A stretch of DNA of 64,000 nucleotides, taken from NCBI GenBank assembly GCA_903851415.1, contig CAINOE010000084.1, forward strand, positions 1 to 64,000, in the 5' to 3' direction. The DNA comes from an uncultured Rhodopila sp. Its GTDB lineage: Bacteria > Pseudomonadota > Alphaproteobacteria > Acetobacterales > Acetobacteraceae. Under the pieces are notes generated by a model, which was not told the DNA's origin, searched no databases, and saw only the letters and a program-made list of their open reading frames with translations. Each line of letters opens with the position of its first letter. Positions within the stretch are counted from its first letter, which is position 1. A program made the translations under genes and the position numbers. Below are positions 61,720 to 64,000 of the stretch, piece after piece.

Positions 61720-61790
61720 TGGCAAACTGCATGGTTGCCAACCGATAATAGTTATGGCAGGGTCTTGGAAACCCATGATCTGAGTCCGCC

Positions 61791-62891
61791 ATGAATCCTC
61801 CTCCCATGAACCGTCTGCAAGTGCGCAGCCGTGAATTTGAGCAACTTTGTGCAGACCTTCTGAAGGTGATGGGCTACGCCGTAAAGAGCGAAGCGCTGAT
61901 CCAAACGGACCATCTCGTTACGGTGGTTGACATTGCTGCTACCAAGGAAAATGAAGCGTCGCTTTACGCAGACGTCAAATGGACCCGCATCGACCCAGTG
62001 AGTCTTCAGCAACTGCGCGATTGGGCTGGGCCCTTTTCGGGATATGTCCGACTCAATCCCGGCTATCGATTTATTTTGATGGTTTCCGGTCGTGTTGAAA
62101 AAGTCCATCGGGATTGGCTGCGCGAGGAATTCTGTTTAGAGATATGGGATCGGAATGACCTGATCGCTCACGCTAAAACCGACGACGAACTTTCAGGAAA
62201 GTTCGTGGAGTTATTCAAAGAAACGAATAAGCTACAAAAAGAAAGAGAATTATCGCTGCGGACGAATACGCTTCTGCCGGAGGATGAACTGGAGCGAAAC
62301 AAGTCCTCGACGGAGTCTTGCCAAGTTCGCGGAGCTGAACTGATTGGTAGGCTCAAAAATGTGCAGCCTGGAAAAGATGACGCCAAACAATATGAAATCA
62401 TCTGTCTCGACATTATTGATTATCTTTTTAGTCAATCTTTGCTAGAAGCGCAGACTCAATGTCGCAGCGAAGACGGGCTCAATATATTCGACATCGTTTA
62501 CCGAGTTAACCCTTCTCATGCTTTTTGGGAAACACTAACTCGTGATTTCCGGGCTCGAGTCATAGTGTTTGAATGCAAAAACTACGGTGATGAGATCGGG
62601 CCAGGTCAGGTCTATACAACAGAACGCTATATGAGTACTAAAGCCCTGCGTTCAATATGCTTTTTGTTGAGTAGGAAGGGACCTAACGAGCATGCCCGAC
62701 TTGCGGCCGCTGGTGCCATGCGCGATTCCGGAAAGTTAATGATATTTCTTAGTGATGGAGATTTAGAAAGAATGATCTCGGCCAAGGACGTACAAAACGC
62801 CAAGACATCCTCGTCTGAAGCGCGAGAAAATGATCCCACCATTATTCTTGATCGAAAGATCTATGACTTTATAGCCCGACTCCCGCGGTAG
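61791..62891 (+). CDS. Protein with two restriction-endonuclease-like domains
   Basis: This is a 366-aa protein. The first domain (residues 15-130) looks like an Mrr-type nuclease: FEQLCADLLKVMGYAV, Asp47 (TVVDIAA), then DVK61-63 in ASLYADVKWTR. A helical linker rich in Lys and Glu follows (about 133-185). The second domain (195-330) has YEIICLDIIDYLF, Asp234 (NIFDIVY) and ECK261-263 in VFECKNYG, with QVYTTERYM after it. Both fit the D ... (D/E)-x-K pattern. The GC content is much lower than in the neighbours, which suggests horizontal transfer. A defence or nucleic-acid repair role is inferred. Confidence 0.75.
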   Translation: MNPPPMNRLQVRSREFEQLCADLLKVMGYAVKSEALIQTDHLVTVVDIAATKENEASLYADVKWTRIDPVSLQQLRDWAGPFSGYVRLNPGYRFILMVSGRVEKVHRDWLREEFCLEIWDRNDLIAHAKTDDELSGKFVELFKETNKLQKERELSLRTNTLLPEDELERNKSSTESCQVRGAELIGRLKNVQPGKDDAKQYEIICLDIIDYLFSQSLLEAQTQCRSEDGLNIFDIVYRVNPSHAFWETLTRDFRARVIVFECKNYGDEIGPGQVYTTERYMSTKALRSICFLLSRKGPNEHARLAAAGAMRDSGKLMIFLSDGDLERMISAKDVQNAKTSSSEARENDPTIILDRKIYDFIARLPR

Positions 62892-63204
62892 GCGCAGGGA
62901 CCGAGATCCGATGGCAATGTCCGTGACCGGATTTCTGCACTTACCTGAGACACCGGGCGAAGCCTGGCGCAAATAATCGAAGCAGTCGCGGCGCGAAAAT
63001 TCGCTTGATCCGTCTCTGCCGATCACCCACGCTACGCGTTATCGACCGCACCGTCGTCATCGCCTTGATCGGCGCAACGACCATCCAGGCCGGGATCATC
63101 GCAGCGTCACGGTTCGGGTCCCTGTTTGCGAGGGATATATCCCGGATACCCCCGCACACTCCCGAGCGCTAACCCCTATCGACCGATGTTCGTGCTGGTT
63201 GGTG
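62892..63204. other. Intergenic region without a recognisable gene
   Basis: About 310 bp. I see no coding pattern, RNA gene or strong hairpin. Base composition rises back to that of the chromosome. It separates the low-GC nuclease gene from the toxin-antitoxin pair. Confidence 0.5.
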
Positions 63205-63633
63205 TCAGTAGCCAGCCAGGTCTCCAACCCAAACCATCCGCTTGCCCAAGTCCGCGTCTGCCACCAACCGCCGGACAAGCCGCTCATCGGCCGTGACCAA
63301 CGGAATGTCCCGCTGCTCCGCCAAAGCGACATACAGCGAATCATAGATCGTTACTGAATGCGCCACCGAGATCGCGAAGGCCCGCGACACCAACCCCGCA
63401 ATCGCAGCATCCACAACCGGCGCGCGGCTCAGGACCTGTACGCGTTCCTCGGCGTCCGCCGCGGTCAGATCGCCCCTGAACACCTTCGCCCACAGCACAT
63501 TCACCGCTTCCGCCCGCCAGTGCGCAGGGGCGTGAAGCGTGTCGTAATCGAGCAGCAAGGCGGCGTTGGCGCTGTAATCCTCCTCGACAACCCATTTGGC
63601 GGCGACCGAGGCGTCGATCACAGCCTCCCTCAC
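63205..63633 (-). CDS. FitB/VapC-type PIN-domain toxin
   Basis: This 142-aa PIN protein has acidic residues in MREAVIDASVAAKWVVEE, HWRAEAVNVLWAK and VTIYDSLYVALAEQRDIPLVTADERLVRRL. A ribonuclease toxin by family. It overlaps the antitoxin stop by 4 bp. Confidence 0.93.
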   Translation of the reverse strand: MREAVIDASVAAKWVVEEDYSANAALLLDYDTLHAPAHWRAEAVNVLWAKVFRGDLTAADAEERVQVLSRAPVVDAAIAGLVSRAFAISVAHSVTIYDSLYVALAEQRDIPLVTADERLVRRLVADADLGKRMVWVGDLAGY

Positions 63634-63884
63634 CGGTTCACGCCGGCATGATCCCTATCCCTATCCCGATCCTGGCGGATGATATCGGCCGCGTTCGTCG
63701 TCTGCCGAGGTGTCCGCGCCCGCAGCCGAGCGGCCGCTTCAGCGAACGTCTCCGTCTCCGGACCCAGAACCTGCTCCAGAATGATCCGATGCTCAGCCTC
63801 CGCGGACCGTCCAGCCCTGGCCGCCCTTTGCTTGAGCGTCTGGATCAACCGGCCATCCAGACCCCGAACGATCAGTTGGCCCAT
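63630..63884 (-). CDS. FitA-type antitoxin (Arc fold)
   Basis: This 84-aa protein starts MGQLIVRGLDGRLIQTLKQRAARAGRSAEAEHRIILEQVL, the ribbon-helix-helix of FitA-like antitoxins, and has a C-terminal tail that binds the toxin. A perfect operator lies upstream at 63902. Confidence 0.93.
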   Translation of the reverse strand: MGQLIVRGLDGRLIQTLKQRAARAGRSAEAEHRIILEQVLGPETETFAEAAARLRARTPRQTTNAADIIRQDRDRDRDHAGVNR

Positions 63885-63901
63885 AATAACCCTTTCGATT
63901 T

Positions 63902-63920
63902 GCTATCACGTATTGATAGC
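63902..63920. promoter_or_regulatory. FitA-type operator
   Basis: GCTATCA-CGTAT-TGATAGC is a perfect inverted repeat of 7-bp arms, 17 bp before the antitoxin start. The half-site TATCA resembles operators bound by FitAB-like proteins. The final 80 bp of the window show nothing further. Confidence 0.75.
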
Positions 63921-64000
63921 ATACGCCGCGCCCGGGTTCAACAAAACTAATTTGACAAAATCACAATCCCGCCCCAGCGGATCTGGACCGAGCGCCGGAG

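Noticed and set aside
1-64000. CRISPR array, rRNA operon or complete insertion sequence
   Set aside because: No regularly spaced repeats, no rRNA signature and no transposase gene were found on either strand.

Overview
The window looks like chromosomal DNA of a high-GC alphaproteobacterium, most likely an Acetobacteraceae member. The signs are ctrA beside fliI, a Rhizobium-style hupSLCDFGHIJK-hypABF order, a phasin, cstA-ybdD, the hemE-hemH pair, tandem alphaproteobacterial-type small RNAs, and dispersed palindromes of the 'CGTCATGGCCGGGCTTGTCCCGGCCAT' class (quoted here only as a name; arms are described by position below). A Rhodopila-like phototroph is a guess from the uptake hydrogenase and gene families. 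No taxonomic marker is present.

Region 1 (1-12.4 kb, minus strand) is a complete membrane-bound uptake [NiFe]-hydrogenase operon: hupS, hupL, hupC, then maturation genes hupDFGHIJK and hypAB, with hypF running off the left edge. Directly upstream lies a second, damaged copy. It has an intact hupS2 and hupC2, but hupL between them is reduced to a scar of about 100 bp, and only a 44-bp frameshifted fossil of hupD remains. Both copies carry a GG-N10-GC sigma-54-type promoter at the same distance from the start codon. A divergent LysR regulator sits beside hupS2.

Region 2 (13-26 kb) holds a DUF2076 protein, two tandem small RNAs with anti-Shine-Dalgarno motifs and strong terminators, a slipin, RidA-, GYD-, GT4- and CobW-type genes, a BrnTA toxin-antitoxin pair, WD40, GNAT and PHP proteins, and a cluster of small metabolic genes ending at tRNA-Tyr. 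Just after the tRNA is a lower-GC single-gene island. It encodes a beta-class DNA methyltransferase fused to what appears to be a NotI-like endonuclease.

Region 3 (29-45.7 kb) holds ctrA, fliI-fliJ, a receiver protein, a membrane glycosyltransferase, divergent ahpCD/oxyR, several envelope proteins, a TPR-glycosyltransferase carrying an in-frame palindrome, and hemE-hemH. Region 4 (45.7-50.7 kb) is accessory. A three-gene cassette lies between two copies of the hemH 3-prime end, followed by ParDE, two VapBC-type systems (one frameshifted) and mosaic fragments.

Region 5 (50.9-64 kb) holds a three-gene type III polyketide operon, a phasin, DUF2161, a D-2-hydroxyacid dehydrogenase-like flavoprotein, ybdD-cstA, proA-nadD-rsfS, a low-GC gene for a protein with two PD-(D/E)XK-like domains, and a FitAB-type toxin-antitoxin pair with a clear operator. 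No CRISPR array, rRNA or complete insertion sequence was seen.
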